From: Mayfieldus sp038329895
GTDB taxonomy: Bacteria; Actinomycetota; Thermoleophilia; Solirubrobacterales; 70-9
DNA: 16,628 nt
Direction of reading: 5' to 3'
Assembly (NCBI GenBank): GCA_038329895.1
Contig: JBBQNM010000052.1
Location: 1 to 16,628, forward strand
Position numbers and translations under genes: made by a program. Positions 6,728 to 14,430 of this stretch are shown one piece after another (position 1 is the stretch's first letter; each line of letters opens with the position of its first letter). Below the pieces are notes generated by a model. It did not search any database. It had not been told where the DNA came from and saw nothing but the letters and a program-made list of their open reading frames with translations.

Positions 6728-7936
6728 GTGCCCGTTCCCGATCAATCGCACGCGCGCTACGAGGAGATCTTCTCCGAGGTCGAGGCGCCGTTCGCGTTCG
6801 TCGACCTCGACGCGATGTGGGCGAACGCCGACGACATGCTGCGGCGGGCGGGCGGAAAGTCGATACGGATCGCGTCGAAGTCGATCCGCTGCCGGCCGCT
6901 TCTGAAGCGGATTCTCGCCCGCGACGAAGGGTTTCGCGGGTTGCTCAGCTACACGCTGCCCGAGACACTGTGGCTGGCCGAGCACGGCTTCGATGACGTG
7001 GTCGTCGCCTATCCGACCGCGGACGTCGAGGCGCTGGCGCAGCTGGCCGTGCAGAGCGCGGCAAACCCGCAGGGTGCGCCGGTGCTGATGGTCGACTGCG
7101 CCGAGCACCTCGACCTGATCGAGTCGGTGCTGGGCACCGGGGCCGGAGCGGTTCGGGTCTGCATGGACGTCGACGCCGGCTGGTGGCCGCTTCGCGGCCG
7201 GATGAAGGTCGGCCCGAAGCGCTCGCCGGTGCACACCATCGAGCAGGCCGTCGAGCTGGCCCGGGAGATCCAGCGCCGCCCCCAGCTCGAGCTGGTCGGG
7301 ATCATGGCCTACGAGGGCCAGATCGCCGGAGTCGGGGACAAGCCCCCGGGCCGACGGTTTCGCGGCGCGGTGATTCGCTTCATGCAGCGCCGGTCCACCA
7401 AGGAGCTGCTGGTGCGCCGGGGGCGAATCGTGGTTGCAGTGCACGAGTTCGGGCCGCTCGAGTTCGTCAACGGCGGTGGCACCGGAAGCCTCGAGGCCAC
7501 CGCTTCGGACCCCTCGATTACCGAGCTGGCGGCCGGCTCGGGCTTCTATGCCCCGACCCTCTTCGACCATTACACGAGCTTCACGCTGACCCCCGCCGCC
7601 GCCTTCGCGCTACCGATCGTGCGCAAGCCGACCGGAGGCGTGGCGACCGCCCTCGGCGGCGGCTACCTTGCCTCGGGCAGCGGCGACGCGGCGCGCCTTC
7701 CGACCCCCTGGCTTCCGCCCGAGCTGAAGCTCGACCCCGAGGAGGGCGCCGGCGAGGTGCAGACGCCGCTGCTCGGTCCACCTGCCCGCGAGCTGCGGAT
7801 CGGGGACCGGGCGTATCTGCGCCACACCAAGGCCGGCGAGCTGTGCGAGCACTTCGCGTCGCTGTACCTGGTCGAGGGCGACGAGATCGTCGACGAAGTG
7901 CCGACGTACCGCGGCGAAGGCCAGACGTTCTTGTAG
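6728..7936 (+). CDS. PLP-dependent amino acid deaminase/aldolase (alanine-racemase-fold, D-threonine aldolase-like)
   Basis: A 402-residue fold-type III PLP enzyme. FAFVDLDAMWAN (22-33) is the start of the alanine-racemase-type barrel and IASKSIRC (48-55) supplies the PLP lysine, Lys51. VRVCMDVDAGWWP (142-154), GIMAYEGQIAG (191-201) and FVNGGGTGS (246-254, phosphate-binding glycines) follow along the barrel. The C-terminal beta domain (about 275-402) has LRHTKAGELCEHF, in which His366, Cys373 and His375 are candidate metal ligands as in D-threonine aldolase/D-serine dehydratase relatives. The substrate is unknown; a D-amino acid or beta-hydroxy amino acid is likely. GTG start at 6728 without a Shine-Dalgarno. 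It is convergent with, and only 3 nt from, the lactone-oxidase-like gene. Confidence 0.85.
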   Translation: MPVPDQSHARYEEIFSEVEAPFAFVDLDAMWANADDMLRRAGGKSIRIASKSIRCRPLLKRILARDEGFRGLLSYTLPETLWLAEHGFDDVVVAYPTADVEALAQLAVQSAANPQGAPVLMVDCAEHLDLIESVLGTGAGAVRVCMDVDAGWWPLRGRMKVGPKRSPVHTIEQAVELAREIQRRPQLELVGIMAYEGQIAGVGDKPPGRRFRGAVIRFMQRRSTKELLVRRGRIVVAVHEFGPLEFVNGGGTGSLEATASDPSITELAAGSGFYAPTLFDHYTSFTLTPAAAFALPIVRKPTGGVATALGGGYLASGSGDAARLPTPWLPPELKLDPEEGAGEVQTPLLGPPARELRIGDRAYLRHTKAGELCEHFASLYLVEGDEIVDEVPTYRGEGQTFL

Positions 7937-7948
7937 GGCCTACGGCCC
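7936..7948. terminator. Compact hairpin at the convergent gene ends
   Basis: GGGCC-TAC-GGCCC, a 5-bp perfect stem, spans the end of the PLP-enzyme gene and the stop of the oxidase gene. It reads as a hairpin on both strands, so it could serve both transcripts. No T-tract on either side. Confidence 0.3.
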
Positions 7949-9271
7949 CAGAACCCTGTCGGTGTACTCGTTGCGGAACACGCGCTCGGGGTCGAGGCGA
8001 TCGCGCGCCGCGGCAAAGTCGTCCCAGCGCGGGTAACGCTCGGCCAGCGTGGCGTGGGATTGGAAGTGGCGCTTTCCCCAGTGGGGGCGACCCTCGTAGG
8101 AGTTCATGATCGCCTCCACCGCCTCGAAGTAGGGGCGCCATTCCATCCCCCGGTACTGGTGGACCGCGACGTAGGCGGTGGGGCGCTCGTGCGAGGGGCT
8201 GAGCAGCGCGTCGTCGGGGGCGACGACCCGGCACTCGATCGGCATCGCGACCTCGATGCCGCGTTGGTGGATCAGGTCTAGCACCCGCCGCACCGCCTCC
8301 GGGCCGCGATCGCGCGGCAGCGCGTACTCCATCTCCGTGAAGCGGATGCGTCGCTCGTTGACGAAGATCCGGTAGCTGCGGTCGAGGCGCTCGCCCTGCG
8401 ACATCATCTTCGCGGCGCTGGCGGAGAAGCGGGGAATCAACGATGGCCGGCGGCGGGTGAGCCGCAGGGCGAGGTCGCCGACCGTGTTCTCCATCACGAC
8501 GTCGCTGGCCCAGCGCCGCAACGCCCCGCGGGGGCGCTCCGGCAGCTCGCTGCGATTGCGCTCGATCGTCAGCGCCGTCTCGGTGTAGGGAAAGACGAAG
8601 AACTCGAAGTGGTCGTTTCGCTCCGCAAGCTCGTCGAAGCGGTCGAGGACCTCGCCCAGCGGCCGCGGGGTATCGACTCGGTGCAGGGTGAAGGCCGGAA
8701 CCGTTCGCAGCGTCACCGAGTAGATCGCCCCCAGCGCCCCGAGGCCGACCCGGGCGGCGAGCAGATCGTCTGGGGATCCAGAGGCGCTGAGGGCGCGCAG
8801 CTCACCGTCCGGGGTGACGATCTCCATCGCCTCCACCTGGGCCGAGATGTTGCGTAAACCGGCGCCGGTGCCATGGGTGGCGGTGGAGATCGCCCCGGCC
8901 AGCGTCTGGCGGTCTATGTCGCCGAGGTTCTCCAGCGCCAGACCGAGCTCATGGAGGCGCTCGTTGAGGTCGGCGAGCACTATCCCCGCCTCGACCTTGA
9001 CCAGGCCGGAGGTTGGGTTGGCGTCGAGCACGCGGTCCAGCGCCTCGATGTCGACCATTACCCCGTCGGTCAGCGCCGCCTCGGTGAACGAGTGACCGGC
9101 GCCGACGACGCGGACGCTGCGCCCGGCCTCGGCGGCTGCGCGCACCACGGCGGCGAGCTCCTCGCGGCTGCGCGGCCGCTCGATCGCTGCCGGAGTACAA
9201 CTCTGATCGCCGGCCCAGTTGCGCCAGCTCTGGGTGCCAGCGACCGCCGGGCGGGTAGCCGTCGTGGCCAT
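7940..9271 (-). CDS. FAD-linked oxidase, D-arabinono-1,4-lactone oxidase / L-gulonolactone oxidase family
   Basis: A 443-residue VAO/PCMH flavoenzyme predicted to oxidise an aldonolactone or sugar alcohol. The N-terminal FAD domain has WRNWAGDQSCTPAAIERP (16-33) and VRVVGAGHSFT (53-63). His60 lies at the position that carries covalent FAD in relatives such as yeast ALO. GTGAGLRNISAQVEAMEIVTPDG follows from 135. The C-terminal ALO domain ends with PHWGKRH (396-402), the family's substrate-side His-Trp-x-Lys motif, and a DPERVFRNEY tail. The length is normal. ATG start at 9271 with a weak upstream GGCG. It lies 47 nt after the truncated WxL remnant in the same direction, but convergent to the PLP enzyme. 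The exact substrate is not predictable. Confidence 0.9.
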   Translation of the reverse strand: MATTATRPAVAGTQSWRNWAGDQSCTPAAIERPRSREELAAVVRAAAEAGRSVRVVGAGHSFTEAALTDGVMVDIEALDRVLDANPTSGLVKVEAGIVLADLNERLHELGLALENLGDIDRQTLAGAISTATHGTGAGLRNISAQVEAMEIVTPDGELRALSASGSPDDLLAARVGLGALGAIYSVTLRTVPAFTLHRVDTPRPLGEVLDRFDELAERNDHFEFFVFPYTETALTIERNRSELPERPRGALRRWASDVVMENTVGDLALRLTRRRPSLIPRFSASAAKMMSQGERLDRSYRIFVNERRIRFTEMEYALPRDRGPEAVRRVLDLIHQRGIEVAMPIECRVVAPDDALLSPSHERPTAYVAVHQYRGMEWRPYFEAVEAIMNSYEGRPHWGKRHFQSHATLAERYPRWDDFAAARDRLDPERVFRNEYTDRVLGP

Positions 9272-9318
9272 CGCCTAAGCCTAGTCGGCAAGCTTCGGTC
9301 GGCGAATCGACGAGAGCG

Positions 9319-10461
9319 CTACGGCCCGCTGATCAGTGTCCAGACGACGTTGAGGCGGTACTGCTCGTTGGTGGGAAGCACCCGCAGGGTGCTCGGGGTG
9401 GCGAGCGAGAGGCTCGAAGAGCTGAAGCCGCTGGTGCTCCAGAGGCCTGTCCCGGCGCTGCCATTGGCGGCCGAGGCGATCTTGGTCGGTGTGGCGGAGT
9501 CGATCGGGCAGCTCCCGCCGCCGCACTGAAAGGTCGGTGCGGAGCCGGTGCCGCCGGTCCAGCTCGCCCCGGTCGAGTTGAGGTTTAGCGAGTTCGCTGC
9601 CAGGTTTCGCCCGCCCGATACGTAGCCGGCTGGATCAGATCCGCAGGGGGCGCTGGCCGCGGGACAGTACTGCGTGAAGACGGCCTTGTTGGCGCCGCTG
9701 CCATCGCCGGCGACCGTCACATTCCAGCCGCTTGGGCTCGCCGTCGTGTCGTTGACCGCGAAGTTGTTCATCTGCGCGGCCTTCGTTTGCGCCTGCCCGT
9801 TGAGCGTCAGCGGCGTGCTGAACAGCGGGTTGGGGAGCGCGGGGGCGGGGTCGAAGATGAAGTTCTGGCCGACGGTGATCGTCGCACCCTGCAAAGGGAC
9901 GGTGCGCGACTGGCCATTGGCGGTGATCGTCGCGACCAGGTTGGCGTGATAGGTGCCCGGGGTCGTATTCGCCGGCACGGGCACGCTGACGTTCATCGCC
10001 GCGTTCTGGTTGTGAGTGAAGTTGGCCTGGGCGGGGGTCGCCGTCGCTCCCGGGATGTCGGTGGTCGCGGTCAGCGCAAAGGTCGCAGCCCCGGTGGCCG
10101 TGCCCGCGTACTTGAGCGTGAAGGGCGCGGTCGCCGTCGCGCCTGCGTGGACCGACGTCGCGGAACCGGCCACGACGCCAAGATCGCGCGTCGTCTGCGA
10201 GCTGTCGGCGCCTGAGATGACCGCCGCGGTGGGGTCGTCGGCGCAGATCCCCAGCTCGTCGACCGATCCGTTGTTGTCGAAGTCGACGCCGTCGCTGTAG
10301 CCCGTCGTAATCGACGTGTTGCCACAGGTCACGGCGCGAGCCGAAGTGTTGCCCGGTTGGCTCTCGTTGACCTGCCGCCAGCCGACTATGGCGCGGTAGT
10401 TGAACGGCCCCTGAAACGGCGATCCGTCGGCGCCCTGGTTGAGAGTGGCCGGCGACCCCGA
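9319..10461 (-). pseudogene. N-terminally truncated WxL-like surface protein (copy C)
   Basis: About 380 codons homologous to the C-terminal half of the large WxL-like lipoprotein (copy B, from its residue ~400 on). It has GADGSPFQGPFNYR, then AVTCG, SQTTRDLGVV, an Ig-like PGTY domain and a terminal WxL-like domain (SGWNVTVAGDG and VVWTLISGP). The homology begins immediately after, and in the same frame as, the TAA of the preceding membrane-protein gene. There is no ATG, no signal peptide and no lipobox. The only candidate start (GTG at 10332) falls on the Val of the conserved AVTCG motif, so it is not a genuine N-terminus. Copy B's first ~400 residues are missing. I read it as a 5'-deleted remnant; stop-codon read-through or an assembly artefact are alternatives. 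The reading frame is still open, so the deletion is recent or the segment is under selection. Confidence 0.75.
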
Positions 10462-11937
10462 TTACCTGCCGTGTGGTCCGACATGGCTACCGAGGCCTGG
10501 CGCTTCCATGCCGGAACCGGTCACCTGGCTCTGGGCCTTGTTGTCCGTGCCCGCCTGCCCGCCGCCGTTGTCGGCCTTACTGCGCGCCGTTCCACGATCC
10601 GCGCCGGCCGTGGCGGCCTGCAGAAGGTCTTCGGCGCTGTACTCGGCGGCGTTGGTGACCGAGACAACCGCGGCACCGTTTGCCCGGTCACGGGAGAGCT
10701 GCCGCCTGATCTCAGCGGCGAGCAACTGACCCGCCTCAGGGGTCGTGTCGGGTGAGACGACCATCAACCCAGACCTGCTCAGTCGGAAGACTTCGTCGCG
10801 CGGACGCAGACACCCACGTATCCCGGATGCAAGCTCGCGGGGATTGCGGCCGTTCGCCGGGACGAGGGTGACGCTCAGCGGCTCGCCGCTGGCACGCGCC
10901 TGTGCGATCTCGCGGGGGAGGGAGCGCTGCAGAGCTCCCACGCCGGAGCCGGAGCCCGAGCGCCGCCGCCGCCGCACCTCAAGGGCCGCGAGACAGCCGG
11001 CCACCGCGGCGATCAGAAGAATCAGCAGCAGGTGATTGCCGCCGCTTCCGTCGTTGACCGCAGGTCCACCGTAGGCCTGCTGGCGCTCGGCGTCGATCTG
11101 GCCGAACCGCACGACCTTGTTGATCTTCGCGACGCCACCGGGATAACGCAGGAACGCACGGACCCGATAGGCGGTGCCCACCTTGGGTTGCAGGCTGGGA
11201 ACGAGGATCGGATAGGCGATCGAGGTCGCGGTGACGAACGTGCCCGGGCCCATCGGCCGTTTCGCCACCACGTGGCCGCCGGTGCTGATTGTGGCCTGGC
11301 CCTGGACGTTCTGAAGGATCACGTTGCCGTCGTTGCGCCCCAGGATCGAAAAGGTCACGCCAGCCGGCTTGTGGTCGAGCTTCGCGCCAAAGAGCTGGAT
11401 ATGGGGACGCCGCGCTCCCGGAACCATGATCTCCACCCCGACCGCATAGCGCTGGATGCTCGCGACTGCGACATTGCCGTGCACCTGGACGTCGCCGGCT
11501 CCCCCAGACTGGACGCCGATTCCGGCCAGATAGTCACCTGGCCGGACGCCGGCTCCCATGCGCACCGAGACCGGGACCCGAGTCCGCCCCTGCGGGGCGA
11601 GCACGACCCGCCGCTGGCCAAGCACCACCCAGCTTGCCGGCCCGCTCGCCTTGCTGCCACGCAGCCTGAAGGCGGACCCGAGGGTGCTCGCGGTCAGGCC
11701 CTGGACCGGGTCCAACAGCACGGTCACAGGCTGGTCGGACCGGTTTCCAATCTTGAGGGTGCCCGCGGGCACGACCTGACCCGGCCGCGCCGAGACCTGG
11801 AAGTAGTTCCCGGTCGCACCGGAGGCCGACTGGACGCGGATCGACATCGGTGGCGGCGCGGCGGTGGCGCTCGGCGCCCACGCAAGGACGCCGGCCATTA
11901 TGGCCGCGATGGTCGCAGTGAAGGCAAAGCGTCGCAT
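10462..11937 (-). CDS. WxL-interacting-protein-like membrane protein with cytoplasmic degenerate GGDEF domain (copy B)
   Basis: A 491-residue type I membrane protein. It has a signal peptide at 1-27 (MRRFAFTATIAAIMAG...ATAA). Residues ~30-145 resemble the WxLIP peptidoglycan-binding domain (DUF916): GNYFQVSARPGQ, NRSDQPVTV, GDYLAGIGVQ. Residues ~160-280 resemble the partner-binding DUF3324 region (QRYAVGVEIMVPG, GRNDGNVILQNVQG). A transmembrane helix (302-320) and RRRRR stop-transfer follow. Residues ~333-445 align with a GGDEF domain (PREIAQARASGEPLSV, PDTTPEAGQLLAAEIRRQL, SAEDLL). The signature is SRSGL (387-391) and the metal/substrate-binding segment is shortened, so it should be catalytically dead. 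RPRD (378-381) sits exactly five residues before it, at the I-site position. ATG 11937 is chosen because it starts the signal peptide and matches copy A; an upstream start at 12039 would bury it. Confidence 0.75.
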   Translation of the reverse strand: MRRFAFTATIAAIMAGVLAWAPSATAAPPPMSIRVQSASGATGNYFQVSARPGQVVPAGTLKIGNRSDQPVTVLLDPVQGLTASTLGSAFRLRGSKASGPASWVVLGQRRVVLAPQGRTRVPVSVRMGAGVRPGDYLAGIGVQSGGAGDVQVHGNVAVASIQRYAVGVEIMVPGARRPHIQLFGAKLDHKPAGVTFSILGRNDGNVILQNVQGQATISTGGHVVAKRPMGPGTFVTATSIAYPILVPSLQPKVGTAYRVRAFLRYPGGVAKINKVVRFGQIDAERQQAYGGPAVNDGSGGNHLLLILLIAAVAGCLAALEVRRRRRSGSGSGVGALQRSLPREIAQARASGEPLSVTLVPANGRNPRELASGIRGCLRPRDEVFRLSRSGLMVVSPDTTPEAGQLLAAEIRRQLSRDRANGAAVVSVTNAAEYSAEDLLQAATAGADRGTARSKADNGGGQAGTDNKAQSQVTGSGMEAPGLGSHVGPHGR

Positions 11938-11970
11938 GGGATCAGACGGAGCGGGGCTCCGGTCTCTCCC
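11938..11970 (-). promoter_or_regulatory. Conserved 5' leader hairpin with displaced Shine-Dalgarno (copy B)
   Basis: On the minus strand a GGGAG box (11966-11970) is separated from the ATG by 28 nt. That spacer contains a perfect 6-bp hairpin, CGGAGC-CCC-GCTCCG (11947-11961). The flanking GGGA can also pair with the TCCC that touches the ATG. The paralogous gene has the same box, the same 28-nt spacing and the same hairpin with one C-to-U change that keeps pairing. It may bring the ribosome site closer to the ATG or hide it. Confidence 0.5.
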
Positions 11971-11971
11971 T

Positions 11972-11999
11972 ATATCGGCGAAAAACGCACAGCAATTGA
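11972..11999 (-). promoter_or_regulatory. Candidate sigma-28/WhiG-type promoter (copy B)
   Basis: Minus strand: TCAA (11996-11999), a 16-nt spacer, GCCGATAT (11972-11979). The known FliA/WhiG consensus is TAAA-N15-GCCGATAA, so this matches 3/4 and 7/8. GATATA could also be read as a housekeeping -10. If it is used, transcription would start close to the GGGAG box. Confidence 0.4.
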
Positions 12000-12055
12000 G
12001 CGAACCGGGACCGGCGTCGTGGACGGATTTCCGACCCATGGCATCACTCCTGCCG

Positions 12056-12095
12056 GAGCAGGGAATCGGACGCCTGCCCGAGCAAGGAATCGGAC
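12056..12095. repeat. Two-copy 16-bp direct repeat, 24-bp period
   Basis: GAGCAGGGAATCGGAC (12056-12071) and GAGCAAGGAATCGGAC (12080-12095) differ at one base. They lie in the 189-nt gap between the WxL copy B stop and the start of the next gene. A regulator-binding pair or a short slippage duplication is possible. Confidence 0.6.
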
Positions 12096-12107
12096 AGCAG
12101 TGCCGAG

Positions 12108-12120
12108 ACCGAGCCTCGGT
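12108..12120 (-). terminator. Weak hairpin after WxL copy B
   Basis: ACCGA-GGC-TCGGT on the minus strand, 6-18 nt after the WxL-B stop codon. Five base pairs and no T-tract, so only a possible weak terminator. Confidence 0.25.
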
Positions 12121-12126
12121 GTGACC

Positions 12127-14430
12127 CTACGGCCCGCTGTTCAGCGTCCAGGCGATGTTGAGCTTGTAGACCTCGTTGGTCTGCAACGCCCTCATGGTGC
12201 TGGGGGTGGAAAGGGTAAGGCTGGAAGAGTTGAACCCGCTCGCGGTCCACAGGGCCGTGCCGTTGCCGTTGGTGGCCGAGGCGATCTTGGTCGGCGAGCC
12301 GGGCGCCGCGTCGATCGCGCAGCCACCGGCGTTGCAGTTGAAAGACGGCGCGGTGCCGGTGCCGCCCGACCAGCTCCCGCTTGACGTATCAAGGGTCAGA
12401 GAGTTGGCGAGCAGCGCATAGCCGGCGCCGATATAGCCGGGCCCACCTGAGTCTGAGCCGCATGTCGCGTAGGGGCAATACTGTTTCAAGACGGGGCTGT
12501 TGCCGCTGGTGTTGTCGCCGACGGCCGTCACGTTCCAGCCGGCGTCGGAGCTTCCGGGCGAGTCGATGACCCCGAAGTTGGACATCGTCGCGTTCTTTGT
12601 CTGCGCCTGGGCGTTGAGGGTGAGCGGCGTTGCGAACAGCGGGTTTGGAAGCGCGGGAGAGGGGTTGAAGCCAAAGGCCTCGCCGACGATGATCGTGTTC
12701 GTGTTGGATCGAGTCTGACCGGCTGCCCCACCCGTCCCCGTTGCCGTGAAGGTGACGTTGTAGGTGCCCGGGGCGGTGGTCGGCGGCACGGTCACCGAGG
12801 CGGTCACGGCTTTGTCCTCGTCGGTGCCGGGCGTGAAGCTCGACTGCGAGGGGGTGACGGTCGGGCTTCCGGGCAGGTTGCTGCTCGCCGAGAGGTTGAA
12901 GGCGGGAGACGAGGTGCCGCGGTACTTCAGCGTGAAGGGCACCGTTGCCGGGTCGCCGGCCTGCACCGACTGTGGCGAGCCGACGACCACGCCGAGATCG
13001 CGGGTGGTCTGGCTGAGGTCACTGGCAACCGTTGACGAACTCGGATCGTCGATGCAGATGCCGTTTTGCCCGGCAGCACTCGCGCCATCGCTGTAGATGT
13101 CGTAGGCGTTGGCGCCGCAGGTCACGGCGCGTGACGTTGTACTGCCGGCAGTGGTTTGATCGACGCCGCGGTAGCCAACCACTACACGGTAATTGAACGG
13201 TCCTTGGAACGGCGCGCCATCAGAGCCCTGCGGCAGTGCGAATTGTGGAGCGACGGTGAAGTACTGGTAGCCCGTGGTGGTGTAGCTCTGAAAATCCGAC
13301 AGATAGCCGACCCATTGCTTACCGGAACCAGGCGGCGAGAGGCTCGTAAGTTGCGATGCATAGCCAGAGTTCTGTGTGAAGGTGATCGCGCTGCCACCGC
13401 TGGGGTCGGTGCTGGTGATCGTGCTCGGCGCGGTGATGGTGGTCGGGATGCGGTAGGCGAGTTTCAGCTGCATGCCGACCTGGGCCGGCTTGATTGCAAA
13501 ACCAAGGGTCGACCAGGCGCGAGAGGCCGAAAGGGTGTGGGCCATCGTGGTGGAAGTGCCTGAAGCGGTCTGGTGGCTGCCATCGGCAACGATGTCGGTG
13601 GTCGTGGCACCGGTGTTGATCTCGTAGTCCTCGTTCTGAGGTGAGGAAGTGGCGACGGTTGGGATTGTGGTATTCGAAACCACGACCAGTGAGTCGGTGA
13701 CCAAATCCCCGCTTGCGCTTGAAACGCTGACCGTGGGGCCGGTTGAGCCGGTGTTGGAGTTCGTCGCTACGGTCCCAAAGGGTGTGGTCTGATTGACGCC
13801 GTTGTATTGCTCCATGGCAGCGGTCACCTTGACGCCGGCCGTGATATCCACGACGACGTTGGCCGTGCCGGTTGGGGGATTTTTCAGGTAAAAGACGTGG
13901 TCGACAAAGCGCGATGCGCCGGGTACGTACTCAGAAAGCGCAGTAAGCGCGGTACCGCCGTAGGTGACGCCGGCGATATTGTCAGTGGTCGAGTTCTCGC
14001 CGAGCTTTACCAGTAGCAGGTGATCCGAACCGCTGCTGTTGACCGTGAACGAAAATGAGGGATCGTTGGTGGTCGTGTCCGTCTTCAGGCCGGTGGTGAC
14101 GTGGTGGAGCGTCGGGGTAGTGGTGGTCAGGTCGCCTGATGAAGTGTTGAGATTGCCGCCGTGGGTGCTGCCCTGGCATGCCGAGTCGGCGGGGTTGTAG
14201 CCGGTGTGGTCCGAGGCCTTGTCCGAGGCGCAGGCAGTGGTGGTGATCTGGACGTTGCCGACCGTGTTCAGCTGCGACGAACTGACGCTCTTGAAGATCA
14301 CGCAGCCGCTCAGCGACAGCGCCAGCGCCGCCGCGAAGCCGGCTAGGAGGAACCGCCGGCGCCGGCCAGCTTGACTACGCGGGGTGATGCGATCCGTCGG
14401 GGCTACCGACGGCAGGTGCTTCCGTGCCAC
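12127..14430 (-). CDS. Large WxL-like surface lipoprotein (copy B)
   Basis: A 767-residue exported protein. The N-terminus has RRRR (23-26), a hydrophobic stretch (27-41) and the lipobox LSGC (40-43), predicting lipidation at Cys43. Residues ~105-315 form a Thr/Ser-rich beta-sandwich region (DHLLLVKLG, GVTYGGTALT, VFYLKNPPTGTANVVVDI, AWSTLGFAIKPA). A unique segment follows to ~475, then an Ig-like domain (about 480-585, APGTYNVTFTATG) and a C-terminal WxL-like domain (585-767). The latter has AGWNVTAVGD (Trp632), two Cys pairs (KQYCPYATCGSD, FNCNAGGC) and the terminal IAWTLNSGP (Trp761). In Firmicutes, WxL domains attach proteins non-covalently to peptidoglycan and pair with WxLIP proteins like those encoded on both sides. 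The GTG start overlaps the upstream gene by 56 nt but is backed by GAGGTGA 6 nt before it. Confidence 0.75.
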   Translation of the reverse strand: MARKHLPSVAPTDRITPRSQAGRRRRFLLAGFAAALALSLSGCVIFKSVSSSQLNTVGNVQITTTACASDKASDHTGYNPADSACQGSTHGGNLNTSSGDLTTTTPTLHHVTTGLKTDTTTNDPSFSFTVNSSGSDHLLLVKLGENSTTDNIAGVTYGGTALTALSEYVPGASRFVDHVFYLKNPPTGTANVVVDITAGVKVTAAMEQYNGVNQTTPFGTVATNSNTGSTGPTVSVSSASGDLVTDSLVVVSNTTIPTVATSSPQNEDYEINTGATTTDIVADGSHQTASGTSTTMAHTLSASRAWSTLGFAIKPAQVGMQLKLAYRIPTTITAPSTITSTDPSGGSAITFTQNSGYASQLTSLSPPGSGKQWVGYLSDFQSYTTTGYQYFTVAPQFALPQGSDGAPFQGPFNYRVVVGYRGVDQTTAGSTTSRAVTCGANAYDIYSDGASAAGQNGICIDDPSSSTVASDLSQTTRDLGVVVGSPQSVQAGDPATVPFTLKYRGTSSPAFNLSASSNLPGSPTVTPSQSSFTPGTDEDKAVTASVTVPPTTAPGTYNVTFTATGTGGAAGQTRSNTNTIIVGEAFGFNPSPALPNPLFATPLTLNAQAQTKNATMSNFGVIDSPGSSDAGWNVTAVGDNTSGNSPVLKQYCPYATCGSDSGGPGYIGAGYALLANSLTLDTSSGSWSGGTGTAPSFNCNAGGCAIDAAPGSPTKIASATNGNGTALWTASGFNSSSLTLSTPSTMRALQTNEVYKLNIAWTLNSGP

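Noticed and set aside
9319..10332. Intact 337-residue gene starting at GTG 10332
   Set aside because: The GTG is the Val of the AVTCG motif conserved in the large paralogue, homology continues upstream without a break, and no signal peptide exists for a domain that belongs outside the cell.
11938..11980. GGGAGAG plus hairpin as a glycine-type or c-di-GMP riboswitch
   Set aside because: Too short, and the other conserved blocks of those aptamers are not present in the right order. A novel leader is possible but not one of these classes.
10462..12039. Start of interacting protein B at 12039
   Set aside because: It adds 34 residues in front of a textbook signal peptide that aligns with the start of copy A; ATG 11937 is more likely.
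11032..12384. Long open frame (450 codons) on the plus strand opposite interacting protein B
   Set aside because: Arg/Gly/Ala/His-rich low-complexity translation with no domain signal; it is antisense to a clear signal-peptide protein whose paralogue is conserved. GC-rich DNA commonly opens such frames.
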